A stretch of DNA of 64,000 bases, taken from Carposina sasakii. Taxonomy: Eukaryota; Arthropoda; Insecta; Lepidoptera; Carposinidae. Position numbers and translations under genes: made by a program. Positions 31,126 to 41,870 of this stretch are shown here, one piece after another. The stretch's first letter is position 1; the number at the start of each line of letters is the position of its first letter. The stretch lies in assembly GCA_014607495.2 (NCBI GenBank), contig CP053156.1, forward strand, positions 4,154,001 to 4,218,000, read 5' to 3'. Under the pieces are notes generated by a model. That model saw only the letters and a program-made list of their open reading frames with translations. It was not told the origin of the DNA and did not search any database.

Positions 31126-32597
31126 CTCGACATGAACAAAACTATACATTCCATATTAAAAGTTTTTATCTGGATAGTGTGAATTTCCAAATAAATTATT
31201 TTATTGTTTTGCATTTGTTAAGGTTGTGAACATTATTGTTTTTCTGTCTTACAAAAAATACATTATTCGTGGAATTCTGTAAATTATAACATTTAGAAAC
31301 ATAATGAAAAGTCAAAACAATTATTTAATATTATAATGTAAAACGATTAACGAAAACGAACTGTCTTATTAATAAGAATATTTTTCTATTAATATTGGAT
31401 TACACTGGAACTAACACTATACTTACTTACCTATAGTTCAGTAAGATAACTCATGGCTGTAACTTCCGTTTTAAATTCTTCGTCAATAACTGAAATAGAA
31501 AGTTCGTTTCATATACTTACTAAATGTGCGTTTAGGACGTATGTAATGTTACTGCCAGTTATGATTAGTTCTTGGCTTGTTTTTGGGTATAGCAACCAGA
31601 GTGTACGTTACCTATAGTATTTTCTATTTCAGATGTTAACAACAATTTAATTTACTTTAGTGTTACAATATGTTGTGTTAAATGAGTCGTGTGCTGTCAC
31701 GACAGCTTTGCGGCTGTGGCATAGCGTCTATGAGCTTCGTCGTAGTAATGTAAGAGTAACGTAAAGTAATATTAGAAACTGATTTCTAAGATGATACTAA
31801 AAGTACTCGAAATGTTACAAATTTGTATTTTTTGTTTCGCTATCTACTTCTGAACTGAATAGGTATCTGTGAACAAGTAGTCATATTTTTTAAGATTTTT
31901 CACAGATATATCCGAACAAAATGTAAATATTGTGTCCATTTATGTTACTACGTACTAGCATATTTTGAGTAGAACAATTTTATCTACGTGTATCTTTAGT
32001 AAACTTCTAGGGAAACGTGCTAAAGTAAGATGCAATCAAAGATGAAATTTAATTGACTTTAACACCCATACTGCCAATACATGGTTTCTGAAGATTTAGG
32101 TATATACCTAGGGTAACTATGTTTTCGTAAATGTTCTCATACGCAGAGAAGTTAATATAAATTTAATATGAATTCTCGCCTAATATTAATCTTCTCTGCA
32201 TTAATTTATTATTAAACGATCAAATTATTACATAATATATGTAAACTTTTAAAACAGTAAGTAAATGTGATTAGATTCTATGGGACTATCCGATGGTTTT
32301 ATAGTTTATATTTAAAAATCTAATAATTGTGTATCTATGTAATAATTACTTGACGTAGTATTTTCAGTGTTACTTTATTACTAAGAATAAGAACCACTGA
32401 AACATTGTTATTTTTACTATAATATGAAATTATGTTAATGTTATCTGGTTGACACTCACTTCTGACCACGATACCTTTGTATTTGTTCCAAGTGCCTTAT
32501 GAACAAACAAAACGAAACATTCCTCTCGCATTCCAACGTACCTAACCTACCCTTGTTCTGATCGTATCTCATTACACTCCTTACGTATCGAGTCAGA

Positions 32598-32795
32598 TAT
32601 ACAGGGTGTAAAAAAAGGGTATGTTAAGCGAAATGCTATAGGATATGGCCCACCCGTAGAGAACCTGTCCACAAAACTTGAGGATCATAATGAAATGTCT
32701 AGTTTTCTAGGTCTCAAATTTTGTAGATGGTTTCTCTATAGTAAGCTATGTTCATAGTATTTTGTTTCACATAGCCCTTTTGCTACACTTTCTAT
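32598..32795. mobile_element. MITE family C, diverged copy
   Basis: Shares TATACAGGGTGTAAAAAAAG, GGGTATGTTAAGCGAAA and GGTCTCAAATTTTGTAGA with 62279-62548. The arms are degraded. Confidence 0.65.
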
Positions 32796-33417
32796 AATGT
32801 TAAGTTAACTTCCGACCATGTGGATTTCTATTTGAAGTCCGAAAATGTGCGAAAAGCCGCTAATGTTCAATATTTTTCGCGGATGTAGCCACTGTTGAAA
32901 ACTATTCGCTTACTGCGGTTACACATTGCACGCAGGTATGAATTTTTCCTATTGCTTATTAACGATAATGATAACTTACTCAATTCTCAAGAGAAATTAG
33001 TACATACGGTCTCGATAAACCTAAATAGGTTTTTTTTTCTTTTATGTACCAAGACTAAAGGGTTTATTGTTAGACTCCGAATGTTTTCCTAACTACTTAT
33101 AAGTTTATGCCCAGTTATACAAACGTGTTTAGTTTTTAGCCTGTGATAGCTTAATTCATTTTAACTATAAACCTTGTTATACTTAAGTACGGAAACCAGA
33201 CTTACCTATTATGTAATAGTTTTACATTTTATTTATTTATCTAAGTACGTAATATTACTTTTATGCGATGTTTTCTTATGAAATACAAATTTGTAATAAA
33301 TTCATTTTCTAACATACAAATTATATTTTTTCTCGATTTTAAAGGTATTAAAATGGATCCAATAACAAATTTAGTTTTTATACTTACATCGTTCATCCTT
33401 CAGCAGTAGGTATAGTA

Positions 33418-33562
33418 GGTCGATTCCGGCAGTCACACTTAAACCTAAACCAAAGTTAGGTCTAGGTATCTCTCTCCGTTCTTAACATAAATGGCTGAGA
33501 GAGAAAAGGACAGGTAGGACTAATTTTACGTTTAGGTTTAAGTGTGACTGCCGGAATCGACC
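33418..33562. mobile_element. MITE family B, complete copy
   Basis: 145 bases bounded by GGTCGATTCCGGCAGTCACA and its complement, arms about 33 bases, flanked on both sides by ATAGTA (probable target duplication). It lies 3' of the ADAM10-like gene. Confidence 0.85.
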
Positions 33563-33720
33563 ATAGTATCACATTTTGATTTCAAAACTAGACTCAGTTT
33601 CATGGGAATAACTCCTGTGCTTGATTCGGAACTTACATTTTTGTATGCAGTAACACCGATAGTGTAACTAACGCCACGCATAGTACCTAGCGCCATCATT
33701 CAAAGGAATTATTATGAACT

Positions 33721-34040
33721 AGTGGACGCCCGCGACTCCGTCCGCGTGGACTACAAAAAAAAACAAAATGTCGAAATTATCCGGGATAAAAAAAAACTCG
33801 TGATAAAAAGTAGCCTATATGTTAAGTGGGCCTGTCACAATATATTCCTGACAACTGCATCGAAATCGGTTCAACCGTTTCTGAGATCAGCGTGCATAAA
33901 CGCACAAACAAACAGACAAAAATTCAAAAAATCATTTTGGGTACTATTGCGTTAATAAAGGTCTCCTATACCTAATATTTTTTCTCATATATCTTCCATG
34001 TACAGACAGCGATCCGTAACATTTTTATTATATGTAAAGA
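33721..34040 (-). repeat. Same interspersed repeat as 19096-19405, inverted
   Basis: Begins GACGCCCGCGACTCCGTCCG and ends with ACAGACAGCGATCCGTAAC, the mirror of the 19096 copy. A 77-codon open frame here is fortuitous. Confidence 0.75.
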
Positions 34041-34577
34041 TTTAAGTTTGTATGTGCGTTTGGTTTGCGCGCAATGCAAGGGTCTTTGGTGCATTGGCAT
34101 TGGCCACCAGAATAGAACAGTGGTTCTAGTTCCTATCAATAAAAAATATTGTATTGGTCCTCATATAAGTAGGTATCTATAATCTGTGGCATAAAATGGC
34201 GGGACCAGTTATTAAACACTAAAGTAGGTACATATTTGCATCAAGGTAAAACTAAATTTTAAAATCTAGTAGGCTATGAGTTCGCCTCCGCGGATTCCTT
34301 TACATTAGGTACATAATTTGCACTGTATCGGGTTAATTCATTATGAAATGTTGGGCAGTGGTTCTTTTAATAAAATTTAAACAATATTTTGTAGAAGACA
34401 TCCGAGTAGGTACACCAACACATCGAGGACAGCGATGATGGATTAAAACCTTTTCAAGTTACTAAATGTTTTTTCGCAGATCTTTTGTTTTTCAGTTGTC
34501 AAAATTTGAAAATGTCATCTGATTAGTCAATTAAATACATTGAATTTATCTTTGTTAATTTTTTAAAAATCCTTCCA

Positions 34578-37500
34578 ATGGCACCAATACGTTATAGTTT
34601 ACATTATGAAGATTATTCTGAACATTTGATGTCTCGTTTTGGAAAACTATTACAAACTCAATCTTTGGTTGATATGACACTTATGTGTAGCTCTCATACT
34701 TTGCGTGTTCACAAAGCAGTTTTGGCAGCAAGTAGCGCATATTTTCAGGTAATGCTTTACGTGTACCTACATTTATTACCTTCAGAATTATTTAATTTAT
34801 CTACCCACATAACAAATCATCTAATATGTGCATAAAATTTGTCGATAGGAAGTTTTACAGAAACAAACCGGAGAACCACTGATTATTTTAAAAATGAGAT
34901 TTGGTGTACTTAAATCGCTCGTAGAGTTTATGTATTGTGGAAAAACACAGTGTTTAGAAGAAAATTTAGACGAACTGGTGTCTGCTGCACAATTTTTGAA
35001 AATCAAAGGTCTTTCAAAAGTTACAAAAGAAGGTTTAGGAATCACCAATCACAGTAAGTAACATAGTATATCTTTTCCAGTCCTACATTTATTAAATTTC
35101 CTCATTTTAATATAATTATATTAACGTAATACTTTACTTCAGGTGAACTGCCGGTTTTCACACCACCTGTAGTTATAAATAGGCCTCCACAATCTTTGAT
35201 AGATTTGCATTTGCAGGTAAATTATAATGTAATTTTATTAAGTAGACAGGAAGGTAGGTGAAATAACTTTATGGCGGCACCCGACGAATTAGAGGCCATT
35301 AACAAATTAATAGAATGATCTTACTACTGTGATATTGTCTTTTAACAAAATTCTGTTAAACACGAATTAAATATCTACATTTAACATGAGCTGTTTCTCC
35401 TTCCGTGCGTGTCGTAACAGTCGAACTCACCATTCTCTCAAGCGATAAGCTAGCAACTATCGTTGCTAGCTTATCGCTTTTAAACATAATGGGGACAGTT
35501 GTTAATTATCGTTGATAATTTACAACTGTCCCCATTATGTTTAAAGTGGATATCATCCATCATGATCTTGCGGATTTGGCTACCTCACCATAATGTATAT
35601 GTAGGTAGGTATTTAATTTAGGTGGGTAATTTAAAGTTTTAAGATCTTCACTTTGATCAAATTGGCGTCCTTTTATGTAGGTATCTTTTGCTTAGGGTAC
35701 CTACTTACCAATTTTATTAATTTTACACTTCAGTCTCTGCCTCCTGTAGCCTATCGATTTTATTATAGTAGGTACCTGATTTTTTATCTGAGAATACCGT
35801 TATATTTCTATTGCTATATTTGAAAGGACAACATAGAAACGAAACTGCCACCCCCACCACCGCAGCTGGCTCCAGTAACCAGCACCAGTCAACCAATGGA
35901 CAGCAGCCTGACTAGACCTAATAAGGTAGGTATTTTAAATAATTTATCTCTAGAAACTTAGGCGTTTACGTTTAATCAATGAAGAAAACTGGGAACTTCG
36001 ATATACCGCATGTATTGTACTATAGTATATATCAGTGCTAGTTCACGCAAGTAGCCAACCCTTTCAACGTTTATTACTGAGGAAACCTCAGTCAACTTCC
36101 ACGTAGTTGCCTACCATGCTGATATAAGCGCTGCGCCTGCGCCGTTAAGTACCTACTGACAAAATCAATGCTGGTTTCCTGTCTTGTTTACGAATGCGCC
36201 CCGAATCCCAAACTAATTCTTATAATACTATAATTGTAAGGTATGAGATATTGATCTTACCTAGGTATATTGACTCGAAAACATTAGACGTCTCAAATCA
36301 AAAGGTCTTCAATACAAATTTATCGAGCTTCTTCCAATTCGAACTTCTATTATTTCTCATTCAATATCTCTCAGTTTTAATTCTTCCGCCATCATTTAAA
36401 CCTAACGGTGTTTAGGGCATGGTGGTGCGCATTCCATTCGACATTGAGACCGGCGGCGGTGCGAGTGGCGCGGACTATTCGGACGGGTCGCGCTCTCTCA
36501 AGCCCCGTCGTGGCAGGCCTAGTGTCAGAGTTAGTTCCCAATAACCCTTTAGAAATACGTCGGTAATTTGATTTCCCATTCTTTTCCGTTTTGCAACCGA
36601 GGTTGTAGGTAGAGGTTGTGTGTTTTTTTTCTGTGTACTATAAAGAATATACCTATAGAGTAACGAATTGTAATTGTGCAGCGGTCTGGTGGATGGGACG
36701 GAGCGGGCATCCTCGGCCGTGCCGCAGAGCGCGCATTGTTACGCCGCGAACAAGACTCCAGAAAGGCCATTCATCAACTGAAACATCTCCAGAGCAGACA
36801 TATGCAGGTATTGACTCAACTTTGTATTCATTATACCCCGTTTTTTTTTTGAAGATAGAAATTTTATTTTCGAAGAAGCATTGTTTGTAAACATTAGAAC
36901 ACTCATACTTGTAAGATATGAGTAAAGTTTGACGTTTTTCCATATTGATGTATCCTACTAAAAAGTTCAGTTTTGTGTTTGCGAAGTCAGCTTCTCAAGG
37001 TTTTTTATAGAGCAAACTTTATATGAGTACCTAGGTACTATTGAATTTGAGTAGAAAACTCTCTAGGAACTATTGATGATAATAATACAAAAAACTGTGC
37101 CTAATAAAAAACCTGATTTCATTCTTTCGGATTCTTTTTATTTCTAAATAAAATGAGGTATAGGTATAGTATAACATTCTTTAGCTAAATTAGCCTGTTG
37201 CTCACCATTGCCCTGTGTTCCTATTTTCAGGATTATATGGACAGGGTGACGTTGTCTCAGGCCGTCAATAGCATCTGTGGCCCAGAATCGGCTTCATCGC
37301 ATAATTACATGTCTGCTGTCGAAAACGAACTCATGTATATGGATCAGTCCAATGTGTTAGACGCTACAATGCCTTTCGGAAAAGAACATGGAATGGACAG
37401 CGAGATAATGACAAGTTATTCGAACACCACTCCGACTACATCTGCTAGCGAAACCGCTTCTAGCGGGATAGGGACTGCTATGTCACAATATGTTAATGCT

Positions 37501-38880
37501 CTGAAAAATGCTGGATTACCAACAGACCTGCCAATACTCTTCGAGTCTGGTGATGGCTCTTACATAAACGTTAATGAGCAAGTGCTTCTTGATATGGTAC
37601 AAAGCAGTGAAATTCAATACGAGGTTATAGAACAACCTAACATAATTGAGAAGGTGGCAGATCCTAGTGAAATCAAAAGTATAGATGATCTTTCCAAGTC
37701 TATTGAAAGGGGAGAAATGCTTATGGGCTCCAAAGGATACACCCCGACGAGTAACTACAGTAAAGAAACCAGTCAATTTGACCGTCATGATGATGCTTTA
37801 AATAGCTTGAATTCAATACTCCCCGATAACTTAGATTCCTTTGGTGACCAACAGAGTTACGTTGTGTTAGATCCTCGTTTACAAGAAAATAATAATAGTA
37901 TGGATCCTGTAAACCCACATGATTTTTCATGCATAGATGGAGATATGCAATTTTTCACAAAATCTATGAGTGACGACGTTAAAAAATATTATGAAGATCA
38001 ACAATTAAGCGATTCAAGAGTCATGGAACAGTTATGTCCTACGAGCAGTACTTTGGATTCAAATTTTAACATGTCTCTGTTAGTTACAAAAAATTCTCAT
38101 TTGGATGAAAACGTGAATCCTCTTAATTCAGAAGACATTAGAAGAAATGAAGAGTGCTATGATTTTGGTTTACAATTGCCCCAAAGTACAGATTTCAAGG
38201 ACGACACTCTAGATTGTTTGATGGCGACACCTAAACACAATAATGATGATGAAAGAAATGCATTTGGAGATGAAAAAAGAGCACAAGAAAAAGAGGAGAT
38301 AATAAAAGATTTACTGAAAATAGAAGACAAAATTAATATGGAACGTAATAATCGCAATAATGGTGGACAAGGGACTATGAGCTCTGATATCAATGGTTCG
38401 GTTTTCGATGAACCTAAAATCACAAGCAAAGATGTATCACATTCTGAAGAGTTACCAGCAGTCACTTCTAGTGACTTACATTGGAATAATCTGGACCTTA
38501 TTAACAAAGATAATGAGGAAAATCAAGAAAATGTATTAAGTCGGATTGGCACTGAAAAAGCACAATCTGGTGGCCAGTATAAAGATGAAGAATACCAAGA
38601 AACTGATGACTTATCTTCGATTAAAAACCAGGAACATTGGGACGATGTCACTAATGGAAACGATATATTAAACAAAGAAAATGATCCCTCGCAAGCAAAT
38701 CGTGACGAAACAGAGAGTGACGACATACCATACGCTGTTGGTTTGTTGCCTTTAAAACAAGCACAGGCTGTGCCTGAAGACAACAGCCCACTAAAAAGGA
38801 AAAGTCCTGTAGATGTGGACTTTTTAAATAACGCTGATGCAAAATGTTTAAAAAGGAAAGTAAAATATAAGAGAATGTAA
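34578..38880 (+). CDS. BTB/POZ-domain protein with AT-hook-like motif
   Basis: Seven exons join in phase: 34578-34748, 34849-35053, 35143-35216, 35827-35925, 36416-36529, 36682-36807 and 37231-38880 (about 812 residues). Residues 6 to about 120 form a BTB domain resembling the arthropod TTK group: YSLHYEDYSEHL, VDMTLMCSSHTLRVHKAVLA and LVEFMYCGKTQC. In this group BTB mediates multimerisation of chromatin proteins. A Pro-rich linker follows, then KPRRGRP (AT-hook-like) and a basic, possibly helical segment (ALLRREQDSRKAIHQLKHLQ). The last exon encodes 549 acidic, Asn/Asp/Ser-rich residues with no zinc finger, ending in a basic cluster (PLKRKSP, CLKRKVKYKRM) that looks like a nuclear-localisation signal. 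I do not recognise the orthologue. A nuclear, DNA-associated role is inference. The donor after exon 5 (GTTAGT) is weak, so that border is the least sure. Confidence 0.8.
35440..35545. repeat. Two adjacent fold-back hairpins in the BTB intron
   Basis: Hairpin 1: 17-base perfect arms at 35440-35456 and 35463-35479 (AAGCGATAAGCTAGCAA) with a 6-base loop. Hairpin 2: 23-base perfect outer arms at 35479-35501 and 35523-35545 (starting TTTAAACATAATGGGGACAG), with the inner stem continuing to a 3-base loop with one mismatch. Both are rearranged pieces of the interspersed repeat seen at 24003-24235. Confidence 0.9.
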
Positions 38881-39657
38881 ATAATTAGTTCATTAAGTAG
38901 TCGTAGTAAACAATTATACCTATGTATAGTAAGTATTTTACGTATAATTTCGTTGGTTTTATTTCTTTTTCACGTTTGGTTAAATAAGATAGATTTTTAG
39001 ATTTTTTCTGTAGCCCGATAGCCTTTCTGAAGTTGATGCTATCTTCTCTAAAACTTAATATAAAACTTTAGACACAGAATCAACTTTATTCTTTAAATAG
39101 GTTGACCAATAGAAAAATCGGCCCTAAATATACGAGGTCAAAGCTAGATAAATCTTAAAATACCAGGATGTTCGTTAATTACTTCAAGTACATAAATGAG
39201 TATTCTCTTAAAATCAGAAGTGGCTCATCATTACGGGCACCTAGTGTTCGTTTCACCAAATAGCATCCAAATAGTTTACAGACGCAACTAATACCGCAAA
39301 TGTTTATGATTGTATTTTTAGTGGATTATTTGTCTGTTCCAGGAAACGAGCTTATTAAAAAAAAAATTAAAATAATTTGTTATAATAAAAGATAGCTGCA
39401 TGAACAAATTTTCTTTACCTTTCCTTCGAGCACAATAAAACAAAAAAATATAGTGAAATCGATGGTAGAATAAAAAAAATATAATGAAATTGAGGGTAGG
39501 GTGATATTAATTTGACATTAACTCCATAGAAATGTATACAAGAGGAGATACCAAATCCCTGATTAACTCTGTGTTGACGTTATCAAGTATCTTGCGTACT
39601 GCTTCCTCTCAATACCCGCGCCGCGCAGTCGATTACTGACACTTCTTGCAATCTTCT

Positions 39658-40000
39658 GCTATGCTGATATACTTTGTGAGCTAATCTTTTTCTCACACGA
39701 CTGACGTCTCTTGTTAGATTCTGTTATCCTAGTACTTTTGATGCCTCTATCGATACTGCCTGCACAAGGACCTACTAACAATCGCTTGCAACCTACTGCT
39801 ACCTAATACTTTGAGAGCTGATCTTTACTAAAATCTCATTACTGCGCACACGACTGACATCTCTTGTTAGCTTCTGTTATACTTAGTACTTTTGCAGTTG
39901 ATGCTTGTAATATTACTCTATCGAACTGCCTGCACACACGGAACTAACAATCGCTTGCAACTAGTTTTCTGCTACCCTAGTACTTTGTGAGCTGTTAAGC
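39658..40000. repeat. Imperfect long tandem repeat, 3' of the BTB gene
   Basis: About 2.2 copies of a 140-170 base unit. Shared blocks are CACACGACTGACATCTCTTG, ACTGCCTGCACA and AACAATCGCTTGCAAC, plus TAGTACTTTGTGAGCTG. Copies start near 39658, 39797 and 39970. It could lie in the BTB 3' UTR or be unrelated repeat DNA. Confidence 0.75.
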
Positions 40001-40881
40001 CCCTGGTACTCGCGCCCTAGGCTGCAGCTGTTAATGAGCCCTAGATTTATACAGAGTGTAACAGAAGGCTTAAGTGCTATGAAAATATCGCACCATGGAT
40101 AAGCTGTCACTAAATGCATGCTTATGTTTTAACACAATTCATTTCTTAAATAATGGTTAAATAGTTTTACTTCATTTATTGCAAAAGTTGTGCTAGCCTG
40201 TAATTGTGATACATAATATTATCGTGTGCTCCTGTCCAACTTGTATCTTAACGGAACTGTTATGTATTATGTTGGCTTTCTAATTTAATAAATAAATAAA
40301 TGTTAAATACAGTCAAAGATCATATTCGACATACTCGTAAATGATCGTGAACATGAACGTGTCATTGTGTGAATTAGTCTAAAATAAAAAATAATAGTGT
40401 TTTACGTGGGCATTTAATTCTATATAATCAGATGTTTCACTGTCACATAATATACTTATGGCAAATATTATAGAAGTGAAATTACTTGCTGAGAGATATT
40501 TTGTTAATTTGTTTGTACTGTCGTCGGAAGTAGACCCACAAGAGAGAAAAATATACACAACTTTGTAAAAATTACAATAATATAGATCATGATAAAATGG
40601 CTCGGATTTATGAACACTTATTAGATAACTCACCTATCGTACTAATTAATTAAGCTTATAAAACTATTACGTGCCTTAATACTAGAACAGAGTCATAAGA
40701 AAAATAATATAAACTACAGACGAGATTCGTGGTTATTGTAACATTGCACAAAAAACATGTAGGTATAGAATACCTATTGTTTACGACTTTTGAAGCGAAA
40801 AACATAATAATTACCTCATTTAAATCATTAATTTACATTCGATATCAACGAGGATGTATAATCCTATCAATCAATCTACTG

Positions 40882-40961
40882 TACTATACGCCAACCCTCC
40901 TGGCACACGCAGTCATAGAACGTTATATGACAGCGCGTGCCAGGAGCGTTGGCGTATAGTA
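40882..40961. repeat. 80-bp near-perfect palindrome
   Basis: The left arm TACTATACGCCAACCCTCCT and the right arm (AGGAGCGTTGGCGTATAGTA) pair across about 37 bases with a few mismatches and almost no loop. Probably a deletion derivative of a TIR element. Confidence 0.85.
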
Positions 40962-41140
40962 TAGTGATGCAACAGTCTTCTTACATTGATGTTGAGGCCA
41001 ATGAATATTAAAATTAATATTACATTAACTTATTAAATTAGGAGATTCTTCTTACAAATATTTTTTACAAGAACATGGGTAGGTACTGCAACAACTTATA
41101 CACATTTCGTTAAGAGTATAAAAGTATGAGCTAAAAATAA

Positions 41141-41302
41141 CCTTTAGGCGCAAATTGTCAAATTCGCAAATTAAGCTTTCTAAAAATTTCAGAATTAGCA
41201 AATTTCATTTTGTCAATATTTAAACGCAAAATTTATATTAAGGCTTGCTTCAAATAGATAACCGCTTGACAATTTGCGAACTTGACAATTTTCGCCTAAA
41301 GG
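41141..41302. mobile_element. MITE family E (3' of Contactin)
   Basis: The left end CCTTTAGGCGCAAATTGTCA pairs with the right end (complement CCTTTAGGCGAAAATTGTCA). Arms about 40 bases, total 162 bases, non-coding. Confidence 0.8.
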
Positions 41303-41615
41303 AAAAATAATATAAAAATAAATAAATGGCCGGAACAGTCACAACCTAAATGTCAGATCTTGTAAGAGATGCAAATAATACAGGAATGTTAATTCACAGA
41401 TGTGAGTACAGATAAAAGAAGTGTATAAAAATATTGCATTAAAATCTATTCCTAAAACTAATGTACAAAAATAAATTGTAAGCTTGAATCACGTCATTTT
41501 ATAAAACGATTGATCCCACGCCAACGATCTGTATGTTAGTAAGTAGATTACGTTGACCTTTCTTTAAACTAATCTAAAAATATCTTTGCGCTAGTTAGTA
41601 CTGCATTGTTTACAC

Positions 41616-41802
41616 CAGGGGTTCCCAAACCTTTTTTCTGATAGACCCCTTTCAAAAGTTAACTGGTTCTGGTGGACCCCCTACAGGCCTACACCACATA
41701 CGAATTAATTGTGAACCCCCATTTTATTCACGCTAACGTACACCCCCATCTAGTCTTATGTAAACCCCTGGGGGTCCACCTGGACCACTTTGGGAACCAC
41801 TG
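41616..41802. mobile_element. hAT-type MITE with 8-bp target duplication
   Basis: The ends CAGGGGTTCCCAAA and TTTGGGAACCACTG are typical hAT termini. The flanks are GTTTACAC (41608-41615) and GTTTACAA (41803-41810), an 8-bp duplication with one change. 187 bases. Confidence 0.85.
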
Positions 41803-41870
41803 GTTTACAACGTGTTTTAAATAGCAATTTCAACATATACAAAGTAAAATTCGTGAGATACACCTAAAAT

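Larger units (their letters stand above)
30572..34577. other. ADAM10-like 3' UTR and intergenic DNA before the BTB gene
   Basis: AT-rich. Holds the poly(A) signals, MITE C (32598), MITE B (33418) and the 33721 retroposon. No gene is seen. The BTB promoter probably lies just before 34578. Confidence 0.5.
38881..41870. other. Intergenic DNA between the convergent BTB and Contactin genes
   Basis: Holds possible BTB poly(A) signals (AATAAA near 39384 and 39433), the 39658 tandem repeat, the 40882 palindrome, MITE E and the hAT MITE. No coding region is seen. Confidence 0.5.

Noticed and set aside
33722..33955. 77-codon Lys-rich protein
   Set aside because: It lies wholly within an interspersed retroposon repeat whose other copy (19096-19405) does not keep the frame.
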